From NCBI RefSeq assembly GCF_001456935.1, contig NZ_KQ758484.1:1-64000 (forward strand): a stretch of DNA of 64,000 nucleotides. Direction: 5' to 3'. Each line of letters starts with the position of its first letter. Within the stretch, counting starts at the first letter, position 1. The DNA comes from [Bacillus] enclensis (GTDB taxonomy: Bacteria; Bacillota; Bacilli; Bacillales; Bacillaceae_B). Under the pieces are notes generated by a model. The model had not been told where the DNA came from and searched no databases. It saw nothing but the letters and a program-made list of their open reading frames with translations. Below are positions 33,341 through 42,242 of this stretch, piece after piece. The translations under genes and the position numbers were made by a program.

Positions 33341-33587
33341 ATGTTAGTATACCATAATTTTCTAGATTCGCAGAGAAAAATGATAGGAACCCCCTGGCTG
33401 AGATCCGCTGCTGGATACTGGCGATGATTGCTCCTTGGCTAGTTAATAGATAATTTGTATGTTTTTTAGTTAAAAAAGAGTCATTTTTATTCAAGATCGG
33501 GTCTTTTCCTTCTATTCTACTGCTGCATTTATGTATCCTGACCCTCTGATCGCCAGATTCACTGCTTATATTCGCCTCCGAATCTGA

Positions 33588-33685
33588 CTTATTATCAAAA
33601 ACGGACCACTTATTATCAAAAATCCAAATATATTATCGAAACGACACTTTTATTATCAAAAAATCAATTATATTATCAAATCCCC
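33588..33685 (+). repeat. Phased repeat array, class B, five units
   Basis: Cores at 33591, 33612, 33632, 33652 and 33672 (21, 20, 20, 20); unit 3 has TATCGAA instead of TATCAAA, the class A form. It ends about 28 bases from the stop of the DUF1232 gene. Confidence 0.8.
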
Positions 33686-33712
33686 AAAAGCCGCAGTCAA
33701 AAAGCCCTCGAG

Positions 33713-34108
33713 CTATACCACCCCGGCAAACCCCATTCCAAACGGAAAATTCAATATAACCCACAACAATACGGCCACCCAAATCAAAATGACGACTGTA
33801 CCCGCCACCCAATTTTTCGGCTTGTCCTTTTTCATCATTTCTTCCGCCTTTAATTCACATTCCGCTATGACTTCATCTGGTATCATCTTCAACGCAAGCA
33901 TGATTCCCAACGGAACGAGGATCACATCGTCCAGATACCCTAGAACGGGTATGAAATCAGGTATCAAATCAACCGGACTCAGCGCATATGCCACGACGCA
34001 TGCTGTAAAGATCTTGGCATACCACGGCACTCTGTCGTCTTTATATGCTAAATAAAGGACCAGGATTTGCTGTTTTAATTTTTTCGCCCATGCCTTCATT
34101 TTTTCCAA
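33713..34108 (-). CDS. DUF1232 (YkvA family) membrane protein
   Basis: About 131 residues. YALSPVDLIPDFIPVLGYLDDVILVP is the DUF1232 signature (about 43-70), a helical hairpin of unknown function; two further helices are at the C-terminus (VAGTVVILIWVAVLLWVIL). TTG 34108 with GAGGTGG eight bases before it is preferred; GTG 34120 is possible. Starts within the end region of the small membrane gene upstream, so the two form an operon. Confidence 0.8.
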   Translation of the reverse strand: MEKMKAWAKKLKQQILVLYLAYKDDRVPWYAKIFTACVVAYALSPVDLIPDFIPVLGYLDDVILVPLGIMLALKMIPDEVIAECELKAEEMMKKDKPKNWVAGTVVILIWVAVLLWVILNFPFGMGFAGVV

Positions 34109-34123
34109 TTTGATGCCCACCTC

Positions 34124-34399
34124 TTAAACCGGATTATATTTATGAAAAGATATATAAAGAAGTATGCCAACATAACACATCATCATGACCCCAAGCATCA
34201 ACCCTATAACAGGCAGCAGTTTCTTCTCGTTCTTCTTCCGAAGAGCCAGAATACTGAAAAGGATCGTTAAAAGTATACCGGCTGACTGGATGCTCATAAA
34301 GTATTTTGGAAACACATTCGTGACCAGCGGGTGTAAAATCAACCCTGCCCCTAAACCCAATGATACATAACTTAACCAGGAATATTTTTTTCTTTCCAT
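34124..34399 (-). CDS. small membrane protein, unknown function
   Basis: About 91 residues with three hydrophobic segments (about 8-26, 35-52 and 60-82). AGGAGGGG lies before tandem ATG codons; the second (34399) has the better spacing. Directly followed by the DUF1232 gene with a few bases between. No family recognised. Confidence 0.6.
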   Translation of the reverse strand: MERKKYSWLSYVSLGLGAGLILHPLVTNVFPKYFMSIQSAGILLTILFSILALRKKNEKKLLPVIGLMLGVMMMCYVGILLYISFHKYNPV

Positions 34400-34435
34400 C
34401 ATGCCCCTCCTGTTCTTTTAATTGCAGGATTAACA

Positions 34436-34474
34436 AAATCCCCATTGGTGTAATTATACACTAATGGGGATTAT
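34436..34474. terminator. terminator between hydrolase and small membrane genes
   Basis: AATCCCCATT/AATGGGGATT, perfect ten-base stem, A- and T-rich flanks; on the minus strand it ends the hydrolase transcript. Confidence 0.85.
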
Positions 34475-34496
34475 TCACACTATCTGTTTTATCTAA

Positions 34497-35375
34497 TTAA
34501 TAATGGATCTGAAGAAAATGTCCGATTTCCTCATTGATTCTCTCCAGAGCACCCTCAGATGGAAAATGCCCCATGTCGAGCGTTTTAAAAGACGTCCGCT
34601 TCGGCAAAATCTCCTCCGCTTTCGCTTTAAGTGCACCTGCTGGAAAGAATATATCCTGCTCACCTGCGATGACAAGCGTTGGGGAGGAGTACCTCTCCAA
34701 TTCACGCTTCTCCGTCAATTTCGGCATATCCTGCTCCAGTTTCACATGCTGGAATACCTCTCCGATGATGTCCCGGTCCACTTTTTTCATGAAACCTGAC
34801 GACATAGAATCTGCAATTCGGTCCAGGTATTTCCCTGAACCATTCGCTTTATATAAAAGCAATGGCAGCAGGATCTCCTTGATCATCCGCACCTTTGAAC
34901 CCAATCGGATGCCGGCCGGTGACACGAGCACCGCACAATCGATTTTTTCCGGCCTGAAAGCCGCCAGCCTTAAGATCATGCCGCCTCCGAACGACGGACC
35001 CACAAACGCACAATGTTCGATGCCCAGTTCATCCATCATGTCACTGATCCAGGCAGCATAACTGTCGTCGTCCCCCGAAACGCGGGTCTCGGCACTGAAC
35101 CCCGGGTGCCCGACTGTATCCGGCGAATACACCCGGTACTCCCGCACAAGTGGCGTGAACCACGACAACGTCATGGGATTGATGCAGTTCCCTCCTTGAA
35201 AAATAAAGACCGGTTTTCCATCAGAAGTTCCGGCCGCAAGCATATGTGTCCTGCCGAACCTCGTTTCAAGTTCCATCCTCTCCACTTGAAAATCAAGTTT
35301 CCGGACATACTCTTCATAATGCTCCTGGATCCGCCTCTTGCCCTCTTCACTCTTATAAATCGTTTCTTTTCCCAT
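34497..35375 (-). CDS. alpha/beta hydrolase
   Basis: A 292-residue hydrolase without signal peptide. GPSFGGGMILRLA holds the nucleophile Ser, VIAGEQDIFFP the Asp and LDMGHFPS the His; FIFQGGNCIN is the oxyanion-hole loop. Resembles the BioH/YcgS-like esterase or carboxylesterase group. ATG 35375 has GGGGAAGAG upstream; an earlier GTG (35405) lacks it. Substrate unknown. Confidence 0.82.
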   Translation of the reverse strand: MGKETIYKSEEGKRRIQEHYEEYVRKLDFQVERMELETRFGRTHMLAAGTSDGKPVFIFQGGNCINPMTLSWFTPLVREYRVYSPDTVGHPGFSAETRVSGDDDSYAAWISDMMDELGIEHCAFVGPSFGGGMILRLAAFRPEKIDCAVLVSPAGIRLGSKVRMIKEILLPLLLYKANGSGKYLDRIADSMSSGFMKKVDRDIIGEVFQHVKLEQDMPKLTEKRELERYSSPTLVIAGEQDIFFPAGALKAKAEEILPKRTSFKTLDMGHFPSEGALERINEEIGHFLQIHY

Positions 35376-35475
35376 GGGCTCTTCCCCTTGACCGGCCTTT
35401 TTCACGGCTCTTCATTTACCCCTATATTACTATATTAGTGGTAAATAAGCTTCACTGATTTTCACTAAGACTGCA

Positions 35476-35511
35476 GCCAAGCCCCCGGCTGTCTCCAGTC
35501 AGCCGAGGGTC
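35476..35511 (-). terminator. hairpin after the TerC gene
   Basis: CCCTCGGCTG/CAGCCGGGGG stem on the minus strand, with weak T content afterwards. Probably ends the terC transcript. Confidence 0.5.
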
Positions 35512-35520
35512 TTCATGCTG

Positions 35521-36279
35521 TCACTTGTCTTCCTTCGGCTTCGACTTCACCCATCCAACAATCCCGATCCCGGTCAAGACCGCCCAGAAAATCCCCTTCC
35601 AAACGGGACCTTTGGCAAATTCATAGGGGATGAATCCAATTGCTGGATGGGCCAGTGTATAGACGGCAAGCTTGACGCCGACCCAGCCCACGATGACAAA
35701 GGCAGCTGACTCAAGCCCTGGGCGCTTCTCAAGCAGGCCGACAAATGCAGATGCCGCAAACCTCATGATCACGAGCCCGATAATTCCGCCGAGCAGGATG
35801 ACGATGAAATGTCCGCCGTCCATTCCGCCTATCGACGGCAGATCCGTCTCCGGCAAAGTAACCGCCAGCGCAACAGCCGCCAGGATCGCATCGACCGCAA
35901 ATGCAATATCCGCTGCCTCCACCTTCACGACCGTCCACCAGAAACCGGACTTGGATCCTTCCTTGTCTTTTTGCTTTTCTATTTGTTTCTTAATAACGTG
36001 CTTTTTCACTAAATGGTAGCCGGCAATCCCGAGAAGATACAGGGCACCGATCGCCTGCACCTGCCAGATATCCACCAGATACGAAATCAGGAACAAGGAA
36101 CCGAACCGGAACAGAAACGCTCCCGCCAGACCGTAAAACAAAGCCTTCTTCCGTTTGTCCTCCGGCAAGTGCCGCACCATCGTGGCAATCACCAGCGCAT
36201 TATCCGCAGCCAGAATCCCTTCCAGTCCAATCAAAATCAGCAGCACCCATCCATACTCAAGTAACATCGACCATTCCAA
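35521..36279 (-). CDS. TerC family membrane protein, probable Mn(II) exporter
   Basis: A 252-residue TerC protein with about seven helices. GLEGILAADNALVIA and KVEAADIAFAVDAILA carry the paired acidic residues of the metal pathway. TTG start at 36279 with GAGGGAT upstream. The 5' leader is a yybP-ykoY manganese riboswitch, as before the B. subtilis TerC genes ykoY and yceF, which help load or export Mn. The role in Mn efflux is therefore likely. Confidence 0.9.
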   Translation of the reverse strand: MEWSMLLEYGWVLLILIGLEGILAADNALVIATMVRHLPEDKRKKALFYGLAGAFLFRFGSLFLISYLVDIWQVQAIGALYLLGIAGYHLVKKHVIKKQIEKQKDKEGSKSGFWWTVVKVEAADIAFAVDAILAAVALAVTLPETDLPSIGGMDGGHFIVILLGGIIGLVIMRFAASAFVGLLEKRPGLESAAFVIVGWVGVKLAVYTLAHPAIGFIPYEFAKGPVWKGIFWAVLTGIGIVGWVKSKPKEDK

Positions 36280-36365
36280 CGAACATCCCTCTTTTCATGA
36301 TATTTTCCATAATGACGAGTCCCCGACACACCACGCGATCACTAACCCCGGCACCCTTCCTTTCC

Positions 36366-36545
36366 AATAGAAAAAGACCTCTACCGATTGGTAAAGGTCT
36401 TATGTCTGCAATCTATACGCAAAGGGTCCTTTACCGTTCAGGCAAAGGTCTCGCAAGCAACATCCCTGTTGCCAAGTGGACCGGAGACGGAAAACCCGTC
36501 ACGAAATGACGACACACTTGAAAGCTACTCCCCTTTGGAGTCTTC
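36366..36545 (-). promoter_or_regulatory. yybP-ykoY manganese riboswitch with terminator
   Basis: On the minus strand CCAAAGGGGAGTAGCTTTC is the hallmark 5' part of the yybP-ykoY motif, with GTCGTCATTTCGTGACGGG and the second conserved loop ..TTGCGAGACCTTTGCC. It ends in GACCTTTACCAATCGGTAAA.. hairpin and T-run (about 36370-36402). Mn(II) binding is expected to prevent termination and raise TerC. Confidence 0.92.
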
Positions 36546-36599
36546 ATTATTTAATTTACTTCTTACCTTCACTATAGCAAGCGGCCAAACCCATCGTCA

Positions 36600-36823
36600 A
36601 TAGGTGGATGCATCATTTTTTGGGTAAGAAGGCCGGTTAGGGATCCTGGCTGCCGGCTGTTATCTGCACTATCCCATGTTGGCGGCTGAGGTGACCTTTT
36701 TTCTATAAAACCAGAACTTTTTTAATGGATCCAGGCTCAAAACGTGTGAAAGTTTGATTTTTTTATAAAAAAAGAAGGAAACTGCGCGGGTCGAGCACCC
36801 CTGAACAGAGCTGCCAGCCTGCT
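36600..36823. other. intergenic stretch before class B array
   Basis: No gene or clear hairpin seen in about 220 bases apart from the promoter expected for the riboswitch transcript just past 36545. Confidence 0.4.
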
Positions 36824-36920
36824 ATATATTATCAGAACCGGATACTTTATTATCAAAAATCCAATTATATTATCAAAAACGACCCTTTTATTATCAAAAA
36901 AAGAAATATATTATCAAAAC
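36824..36920 (+). repeat. Phased repeat array, class B, five units
   Basis: Cores at 36828, 36849, 36869, 36890 and 36910 (21, 20, 21, 20). Spacers GAACCGGATACTT, AATCCAATTA, ACGACCCTTTT, AAAGAAATA agree with the other copies. Confidence 0.85.
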
Positions 36921-36961
36921 CACATTCCAGCCCTTCCCCAAGCCGGGATGCAGCCTAGATC

Positions 36962-37011
36962 AAGGCCCGTCCCTCATTGCGCTAATGCTTTAACGTGCCG
37001 GGGGACGGGCC
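36962..37011. repeat. REP-like hairpin
   Basis: GGCCCGTCCC pairs with GGGGGACGGGCC around GCGCTAATGCTTTAACGTGC; same family as 12764-12816. Confidence 0.6.
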
Positions 37012-37163
37012 TCAGCCTCCAACCGGGGACAGACACCATCCGCACAAGGGAGACTGGACCCATCCGCAGCCCTCATCCGCCCAACCAACCTCCACCGTCC
37101 CCAACCATACAAAAAAAGCCGGCCCGGCACAACAAAACCGGGAACGGCCCCATCACCAAATCA

Positions 37164-37763
37164 TTATTCCACCGTCGACAATTCCTCCTCCGTCACCCAT
37201 TTATGATTCTTCACTTCTTCTCCGCCGTCTTTCGGCATGTAATCCACCATATAGACGGTCGTTTCCTCAGCAGACTCGATCACCGCTTCAGCACCTTTCA
37301 TGCCTTTCATATGATCGGCTTCCAGTATGACTTTATCTCCCTTTTTATAAGGCTCTTTTCCTGGATCCTTTAGTTCTTCGTGAATGACCCATTTATGATT
37401 TTTGACTTCCTTTCCACCTGTGGTCGGTGTATATGTAACGGTGTACACCACGGTGTCAAATGCTCCTGAAATCGTCGCTTCGGCATCCTTCATCCCATGC
37501 ATATGTTCCGTATTGATCATCGCTTTGCTCCCCACCGGATGCACTGGATCTGCCGCTGCTTCAAGACCTTCCGGCACTTCCCCCGAACCGGAGTGATCCA
37601 TATCCCCGTGGTCCATCTCTTCCATTTCCTCATTTTCTTCCATCTTCATTTCTTCATTGCCTGATTCTTTGTTTCCCATCTCATCTTCGTTATTATTAGA
37701 ACAGGCACCCAATATGAGAATGAGCAATGCTGCTGCCAAAAGCATAAAACGCTTCTTATTCAT
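37164..37763 (-). CDS. YdhK-like lipoprotein with two DUF1541 repeats
   Basis: A 199-residue lipoprotein (lipobox LGAC) with a Met/Glu/Asp-rich linker containing MDHGDMDHSGSG. Two DUF1541 repeats follow: HMHGMKDAEATISGAFDTV.. KEVKNHKWVIHEEL and HMKGMKGAEAVIESAEETT.. EEVKNHKWVTEEEL. Such proteins occur near copper or other metal resistance genes in Firmicutes; the His/Met-rich linker could bind metal. AAGGAGGC precedes ATG 37763. Divergent from the two-component genes at 37895, which likely control it. Confidence 0.85.
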   Translation of the reverse strand: MNKKRFMLLAAALLILILGACSNNNEDEMGNKESGNEEMKMEENEEMEEMDHGDMDHSGSGEVPEGLEAAADPVHPVGSKAMINTEHMHGMKDAEATISGAFDTVVYTVTYTPTTGGKEVKNHKWVIHEELKDPGKEPYKKGDKVILEADHMKGMKGAEAVIESAEETTVYMVDYMPKDGGEEVKNHKWVTEEELSTVE

Positions 37764-37894
37764 GATGCTGCCTCCTTTTGTGATATCACTTAAAATTCTA
37801 CCCTGTAATTTTGCAAAATATATGTAAGCGGCCTGCAAACTTTTTTCAAAAAGGTTGTTTATGATAGAAGATAGGACAGAATCGAGGGCTGAAG

Positions 37895-39271
37895 ATGAAA
37901 ATTTCTACGAAACTGACATTATATTTCACGGCTGCCGTGTTTGCACTTGTCGTCTTCATTTTATTTTTCCTGCACGAAAATATCGTGAACAGCCGGATCG
38001 AGGAAGAGATGGCGGCTATTCAGTCCAGAGGCGAAAGCCACCGCGATGTGCTGCAGGACAACTACTCCCCGCAAACGCTGCAGCATATCGCGCTCATGGA
38101 ATCGAAGACGGATACGGTTGTGGTGGTCACGGATCAAGAGATGAATCCAATCATTGCATCGGACAGGGTCACCCCTCAGATGCAAAGGATTAAAGAAAGA
38201 GCTGCGGGAGCTTCTTACCCGGGCAGCAGGCTGCTCGAGGACGATTACCGGAACAGCGATTATATCGCCTCTGTCTCTTCCTTCGATACGGACAGCCAGA
38301 CAGGGTACATCTTTATGTTCAAAGAAACCGGGCCTTTAAGGGCACTGGTCAAGAAGCTGAATTCCCACTTTCTGATTGCGGGCGGCCTCAGTCTCATCCT
38401 GATGCTCGTCCTCCACTTTATCCTTTCTAAAATACTGACCCGGCCGCTTGTCAAAATGAAGACCGCCACCGAAACGATCAGCAGGGGAAATTACAATGTC
38501 GGTCTCCCGCCTGCAGGCAATGACGAACTTGGGCAGCTATCGAATGCCATCGGGAAGCTGTCACAGGACCTGCAGACATTGAAATCGGAACGGGCCGAAT
38601 TTTTAGCGAGCATTTCCCATGAACTGAGGACGCCGCTCACGTATGTTCAGGGCTATACAACTGTCGCCCTGAGGGAAGGAATCAGTGACCGGGAAAGAGG
38701 AGAATATCTGAAGATCATCGGCGAGGAAACCGGAACCATCGTCAAGCTTGTCGAGAATCTGTTTGAGCTGGCAAAACTCGATGAGAATGCTTTTACCATT
38801 TTAAAAGAAGAAGTTGAGCTGTGCCCTTTCCTGAAGGGGCTCCATTCGAAAGTGAACCCCGCATTCCTGGCCAAAAACATGCGGCTGGAATTTGAATGCA
38901 GAGAAAACCTGACCATCACGGCCGACCCGATCCGCCTTGAGCAGATTTTCCTGAACCTCCTGGATAATGCAAGGAAATATTCTGAAGAGGATACAACCGT
39001 CACATTAACCGTCACCCGCAATGGAGACCGCGTCATCTTCACCCTGAAAGATGAAGGCATCGGCATCGACCAGGCCGAGATCCCGAACATCTTCAACAGG
39101 TTGTACCGGGTGGAAAAATCACGGTCCAGGGAGCTCGGGGGATCGGGCCTCGGATTATCCATCGTCAAAGAATTGGTGGAAGCTCACAAGGGGGACATCT
39201 CTGTCGAGAGCACACCAGGAAAAGGAACTACCGTACACATTACCATGCCGATGAAGGAGGACACCCCATGA
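37895..39271 (+). CDS. sensor histidine kinase
   Basis: A 458-residue membrane kinase. Helix 1 at about 8-28, an extracellular sensor of about 125 residues, helix 2 at about 153-178, then HAMP (LTRPLVKMKTATETISRGNY), the HisKA box SISHELRTPLTYVQGY with the phosphorylated His, and the ATPase boxes NLLDNARKYS, KDEGIGID and GGSGLGLSIV. Its stop overlaps the start of the response regulator (ATGA). The divergent YdhK-like gene and the downstream BNR lipoprotein suggest an envelope or metal signal. Confidence 0.92.
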   Translation: MKISTKLTLYFTAAVFALVVFILFFLHENIVNSRIEEEMAAIQSRGESHRDVLQDNYSPQTLQHIALMESKTDTVVVVTDQEMNPIIASDRVTPQMQRIKERAAGASYPGSRLLEDDYRNSDYIASVSSFDTDSQTGYIFMFKETGPLRALVKKLNSHFLIAGGLSLILMLVLHFILSKILTRPLVKMKTATETISRGNYNVGLPPAGNDELGQLSNAIGKLSQDLQTLKSERAEFLASISHELRTPLTYVQGYTTVALREGISDRERGEYLKIIGEETGTIVKLVENLFELAKLDENAFTILKEEVELCPFLKGLHSKVNPAFLAKNMRLEFECRENLTITADPIRLEQIFLNLLDNARKYSEEDTTVTLTVTRNGDRVIFTLKDEGIGIDQAEIPNIFNRLYRVEKSRSRELGGSGLGLSIVKELVEAHKGDISVESTPGKGTTVHITMPMKEDTP

Positions 39272-39954
39272 CCAACATACTGATCGTAGACGACGAAGCG
39301 AGGATGCTGAACCTGATCGAACTTTTTCTGAAACCGCACGGATACTCCTGCGTCAAGGTGAACAACGGCCACGAAGCGATCCAGCGCATTAAGAAGCAGG
39401 AATTCGACCTCGTGCTCCTCGACATCATGATGCCGGAGATGTCCGGTTGGGAAACCTGCGAAAAAATCAGGAGTTTCCAGACACTTCCGATCATCATGCT
39501 CACCGCCAGGGACACGAAAGCCGACCTCATCAAAGGCCTCGAACTCGGCGCGGATGACTATCTCACCAAGCCCTTCGACGAAGACGTGCTGCTCGCCAAA
39601 ATCAAAGCCGTCCTGAGAAGGCACAGAAATGAATTCCAAACGGAGGATGCACACCTCCTCACCAGAGGTAGCTTTTCCCTGGACTACGAATCCTACACCT
39701 TGCATCACGGGGAAAAACAGATCTCCCTGACCATGAAGGAATTCAAACTGCTTGAAGCCCTCATGAAAAAACCGGAACGGGTCTTCACCCGCCAGCAGCT
39801 CCTCGTGATGGTGTGGGACAGCAGCTTTGAAACCGAAATCCGCACGGTCGACTCGCACATCCGCAACCTGCGCGATAAACTGCGGTCTGCTGCATTCCCG
39901 ATCGAGGATCATCTGTCGACTGTGTGGGGGATCGGGTATCAGTGGAAAGTATAA
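39268..39954 (+). CDS. OmpR/PhoB-family response regulator
   Basis: A 228-residue regulator. Receiver domain: acidic pair in ILIVDDEARM, phosphorylated Asp in LVLLDIMMPEMSG, Thr in IIMLTARD and Lys in YLTKPFDED. The C-terminal winged helix (about 130-228) ends TVDSHIRNLRDKL..VWGIGYQW. Start overlaps the kinase stop by four bases. Kinase-before-regulator order is less common in Bacillus. Likely activates its own operon and the divergent lipoprotein. Confidence 0.92.
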   Translation: MTNILIVDDEARMLNLIELFLKPHGYSCVKVNNGHEAIQRIKKQEFDLVLLDIMMPEMSGWETCEKIRSFQTLPIIMLTARDTKADLIKGLELGADDYLTKPFDEDVLLAKIKAVLRRHRNEFQTEDAHLLTRGSFSLDYESYTLHHGEKQISLTMKEFKLLEALMKKPERVFTRQQLLVMVWDSSFETEIRTVDSHIRNLRDKLRSAAFPIEDHLSTVWGIGYQWKV

Positions 39955-39979
39955 TAAACGAATGTAAAGGAGAACCCAT

Positions 39980-40900
39980 ATGATTTTCAAAAAAACAGCA
40001 GGCATCATACTCGCAGCAGGATTCATCGTAACAGGCTGTTCATCTTCCGGGGAAGATGACTACGAATTTGTCAGTCCGGAAACAGAAAACGTCGAACACC
40101 TGCACGGAGCAGGCTATCCCGGTAGCGGAGAAGCCTTCTTCATCGCCACACATAATGGCCTTTTCAAATACGAAGACAATGAATGGACAGAATCCAACAG
40201 CAACAAACACGATTATATGGGCTTCGCTCCGTACAAGGAAGGTTTCTACTCCAGCGGACACCCTGAACACGGTTCCGACCTTAAGAACCCCCTGGGACTT
40301 GTGAAGAGCAAAGACTCCGGTAAAACCCTGGATAAGCTCGCCTTCTACGGCGAAACGGACTTTCACTACCTCACTGCAGGCTATGAATCCGGCAAGCTGT
40401 ACGTCCTGAATGAAGCGCAGAACTCAGAACTCCAAGCCGGCTTCTACTCGTCAAGTGACGAAGGCGAAACCTGGGACAAGCTGGACATGAAAGGCGTTGA
40501 ACCTGACATCCTTGTCAGCATGGCCGCCCACCCGACCGATCAGAACCTTGTCGGCGTCAGCAGCCAGGCAGGCGTCTACCTTTCCAAAGACGGAGGAGAC
40601 ACCTTCACTCCCGTCACCGAGGGAAAACCCTCCACCAGTATCGCCTTTACCGACCAAAAGGGTATCTATTCCGTCATCGACGGCGAAAGCATCAAGCTTG
40701 TGGAATTTGACCTGGACACATTGGAAGAAACCGAGTACCGGCTCCCTTCTTTGAAAGCGGACAACCCGATTATGTACATCGCCGTCAATCCTGATGACTC
40801 AGCCGAGTTGACGTTTGTGACCTATAAAAATGACATTTATCAGTCCAAGGGCGGCGGCAGTGAGTGGAAAGAAATTATGGATGCGGGGGATCCGCGATAA
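39980..40900 (+). CDS. F510_1955-like lipoprotein with BNR-type repeats
   Basis: A 306-residue lipoprotein (VTGC lipobox). The sequence shows Asp-box blades: SKDSGKTLDKL, SSDEGETWDKL and SKDGGDTFTPV, each with S-x-D-x-G-x-T, as in sialidase-like propellers, and an opening HLHGAGYPGSGEAFFIATHNGLF. Matches the F510_1955 family glycosylhydrolase-like proteins that sit near copper-related genes. No catalytic role is shown. Third gene of the two-component operon, 25 bases after the regulator; AAAGGAG precedes ATG. Confidence 0.8.
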   Translation: MIFKKTAGIILAAGFIVTGCSSSGEDDYEFVSPETENVEHLHGAGYPGSGEAFFIATHNGLFKYEDNEWTESNSNKHDYMGFAPYKEGFYSSGHPEHGSDLKNPLGLVKSKDSGKTLDKLAFYGETDFHYLTAGYESGKLYVLNEAQNSELQAGFYSSSDEGETWDKLDMKGVEPDILVSMAAHPTDQNLVGVSSQAGVYLSKDGGDTFTPVTEGKPSTSIAFTDQKGIYSVIDGESIKLVEFDLDTLEETEYRLPSLKADNPIMYIAVNPDDSAELTFVTYKNDIYQSKGGGSEWKEIMDAGDPR

Positions 40901-41038
40901 AGCGCAAGATTTCCTTTTGTGCGGGGTATGGCGTCATTCACTATGGAAAAATGGTTATCAACATCACGATCCATTCACATACTCTTTTATATGATAGAAT
41001 GAAATTGTAATTCATTTCCATACAAAGGAGAAACGTGA

Positions 41039-41341
41039 ATGTCAGATGGCCTGGGTTTGTTTTTAACCATTGTACTGGAGATTTTCGTGTTCGTACTGTT
41101 TAACTACTACGCATTCAAAATATCGGCCGGCAGTATCAATAGAAGATTGTGGGCAGGTGTCATCTTTCTGGTGCTGACCCCGCTCATCTTTTTTGGAACC
41201 TTGTTTTTCGTCCTTATATTTGACGAAGGCGGCTGGGGGGCCGGTATATTGGCTGTGATTTTCACAGCCCTCTATATCTTGAACGGAATCATCATTTTGC
41301 TCTCTTCCCTGCACATTTATCTGACTAAAAAGAGCGAATGA
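41039..41341 (+). CDS. small membrane protein
   Basis: A 100-residue protein with three hydrophobic segments (about 6-27, 38-62 and 68-92) and a short basic end (KKSE). AAAGGAG lies ten bases before the ATG. Stand-alone gene. No family recognised. Confidence 0.65.
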   Translation: MSDGLGLFLTIVLEIFVFVLFNYYAFKISAGSINRRLWAGVIFLVLTPLIFFGTLFFVLIFDEGGWGAGILAVIFTALYILNGIIILLSSLHIYLTKKSE

Positions 41342-41345
41342 CGTT

Positions 41346-41390
41346 TAAAACCGGGTCCCGGTGGTGCCTTAGCCGGGGCCGGACCCCCAT
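41346..41390. repeat. REP-like hairpin after small membrane gene
   Basis: GGGTCCCGG pairs with CCGGGGCCGGACCC around TGGTGCCTTAG. Same group of GGGTC hairpins as others in the window. Confidence 0.5.
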
Positions 41391-41408
41391 ATTCAACTCC
41401 TCAATCCC

Positions 41409-41504
41409 GTTTATTATCAAAACCGGACACTTTATTATCAAAAATCCAATTATATTATCAAAAACGGCTTTTTATTATCAAAAATAGAAATATATTATCA
41501 AATC
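41409..41504 (+). repeat. Phased repeat array, class B, five units
   Basis: Cores at 41413, 41434, 41454, 41474 and 41494 (21, 20, 20, 20). Spacers ACCGGACACTT, AATCCAATTA, ACGGCTTTTT and ATAGAAATA are nearly the same as in the 36824 copy. Confidence 0.85.
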
Positions 41505-41644
41505 CATGAAATCAGTGAACTGCCGATGCAGACCTACACGCCCCTCACCCCTCTCTTCTTTTCCACCCCCAACCCTTTTCACTGAAAACGAATATCCCCC
41601 TCTCTTTCCGCTCATAATAAAACCCTAAAAGGAGGGTGGATAAC

Positions 41645-41803
41645 ATGACACAAAATCAAAAGCCTAATCAGAAACTTGATTCAGCTATGAAACCTGACTT
41701 CGCAGGAACGAATGCGCAGGAAGTCAAAAAGCAGATTCAGAAAGATGTGAATGCCGGCCAGGGTGCGATGACATCGCGTGAAGCCGGGGCAATGCGGGAT
41801 TAG
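41645..41803 (+). CDS. gamma-type SASP-like small protein
   Basis: A 52-residue protein, MTQNQKPNQKLDSAMKPDF, then AGTNAQEVKKQIQKDVNAGQ and GAMTSREAGAMRD. TNAQEVKKQ and the Gln/Asn-rich composition resemble the repeats of gamma-type small acid-soluble spore proteins, amino-acid reserves broken down on germination. Only one repeat is present and no clear protease site, so it may be a minor SASP or a related stress protein. AAAGGAGGGTGG is a very strong ribosome site. Confidence 0.5.
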   Translation: MTQNQKPNQKLDSAMKPDFAGTNAQEVKKQIQKDVNAGQGAMTSREAGAMRD

Positions 41804-41942
41804 GGGAGTTTTTGCTTCGGTCGGGCTGGAGAGAGTGGCAATCGGAGGATGGGTGGATGCATTTTCCCTACGCTGTGGTGCACCAGAAGACGGATGCATT
41901 CTTATTACTGCCGCCGCTCCTCTCGCTCGCAGCATGACCCAA

Positions 41943-42090
41943 TTAGAATCATTCTAAGTGGCTCATAAAATGAAAAAGTGGCTCGTATTTTTGAAATCTG
42001 GCCTGTATTTTTCGAAAGTGGCTCGTAAATTTTAAATGTGGCTCGTATTTTCAAAAAAGTGTCCCGTAAATCTGAAAAGTGGCTCGAAAA
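41943..42090 (-). repeat. Phased repeat array, class C, seven units
   Basis: Units GTGGCTCGTA(A/T) start at 41958, 41978, 41998, 42018, 42038, 42059 and 42079 (20-bp steps, one of 21). Read on the minus strand they are TACGAGCCAC with A/T flanks, and the array ends in the palindrome TTAGAATGATTCTAA. Class D arrays at 49619 and 59731 have the same cap and TATGATCC/TACGATCC cores. Confidence 0.8.
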
Positions 42091-42187
42091 CCACCGCAAG
42101 CCTCAATTTCTCTATTCCACCGGCAGCGTATCCACCACACTCTTCACCTGTAAAAGATCAATTTGTCTATTTTAATTAAAATCAAAC

Positions 42188-42240
42188 ATAAAAAGGGCTG
42201 GTCCCCGGCAAAACCAATGCCGCGAGATCAGCCCTCTTCT
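42188..42240 (-). terminator. terminator of the SDR-ALDH operon
   Basis: On the minus strand GGGCTGATCTCGCGGC pairs with GCCGGGGACCAGCCC, then TTTTTATG. Confidence 0.85.
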
Positions 42241-42242
42241 AT

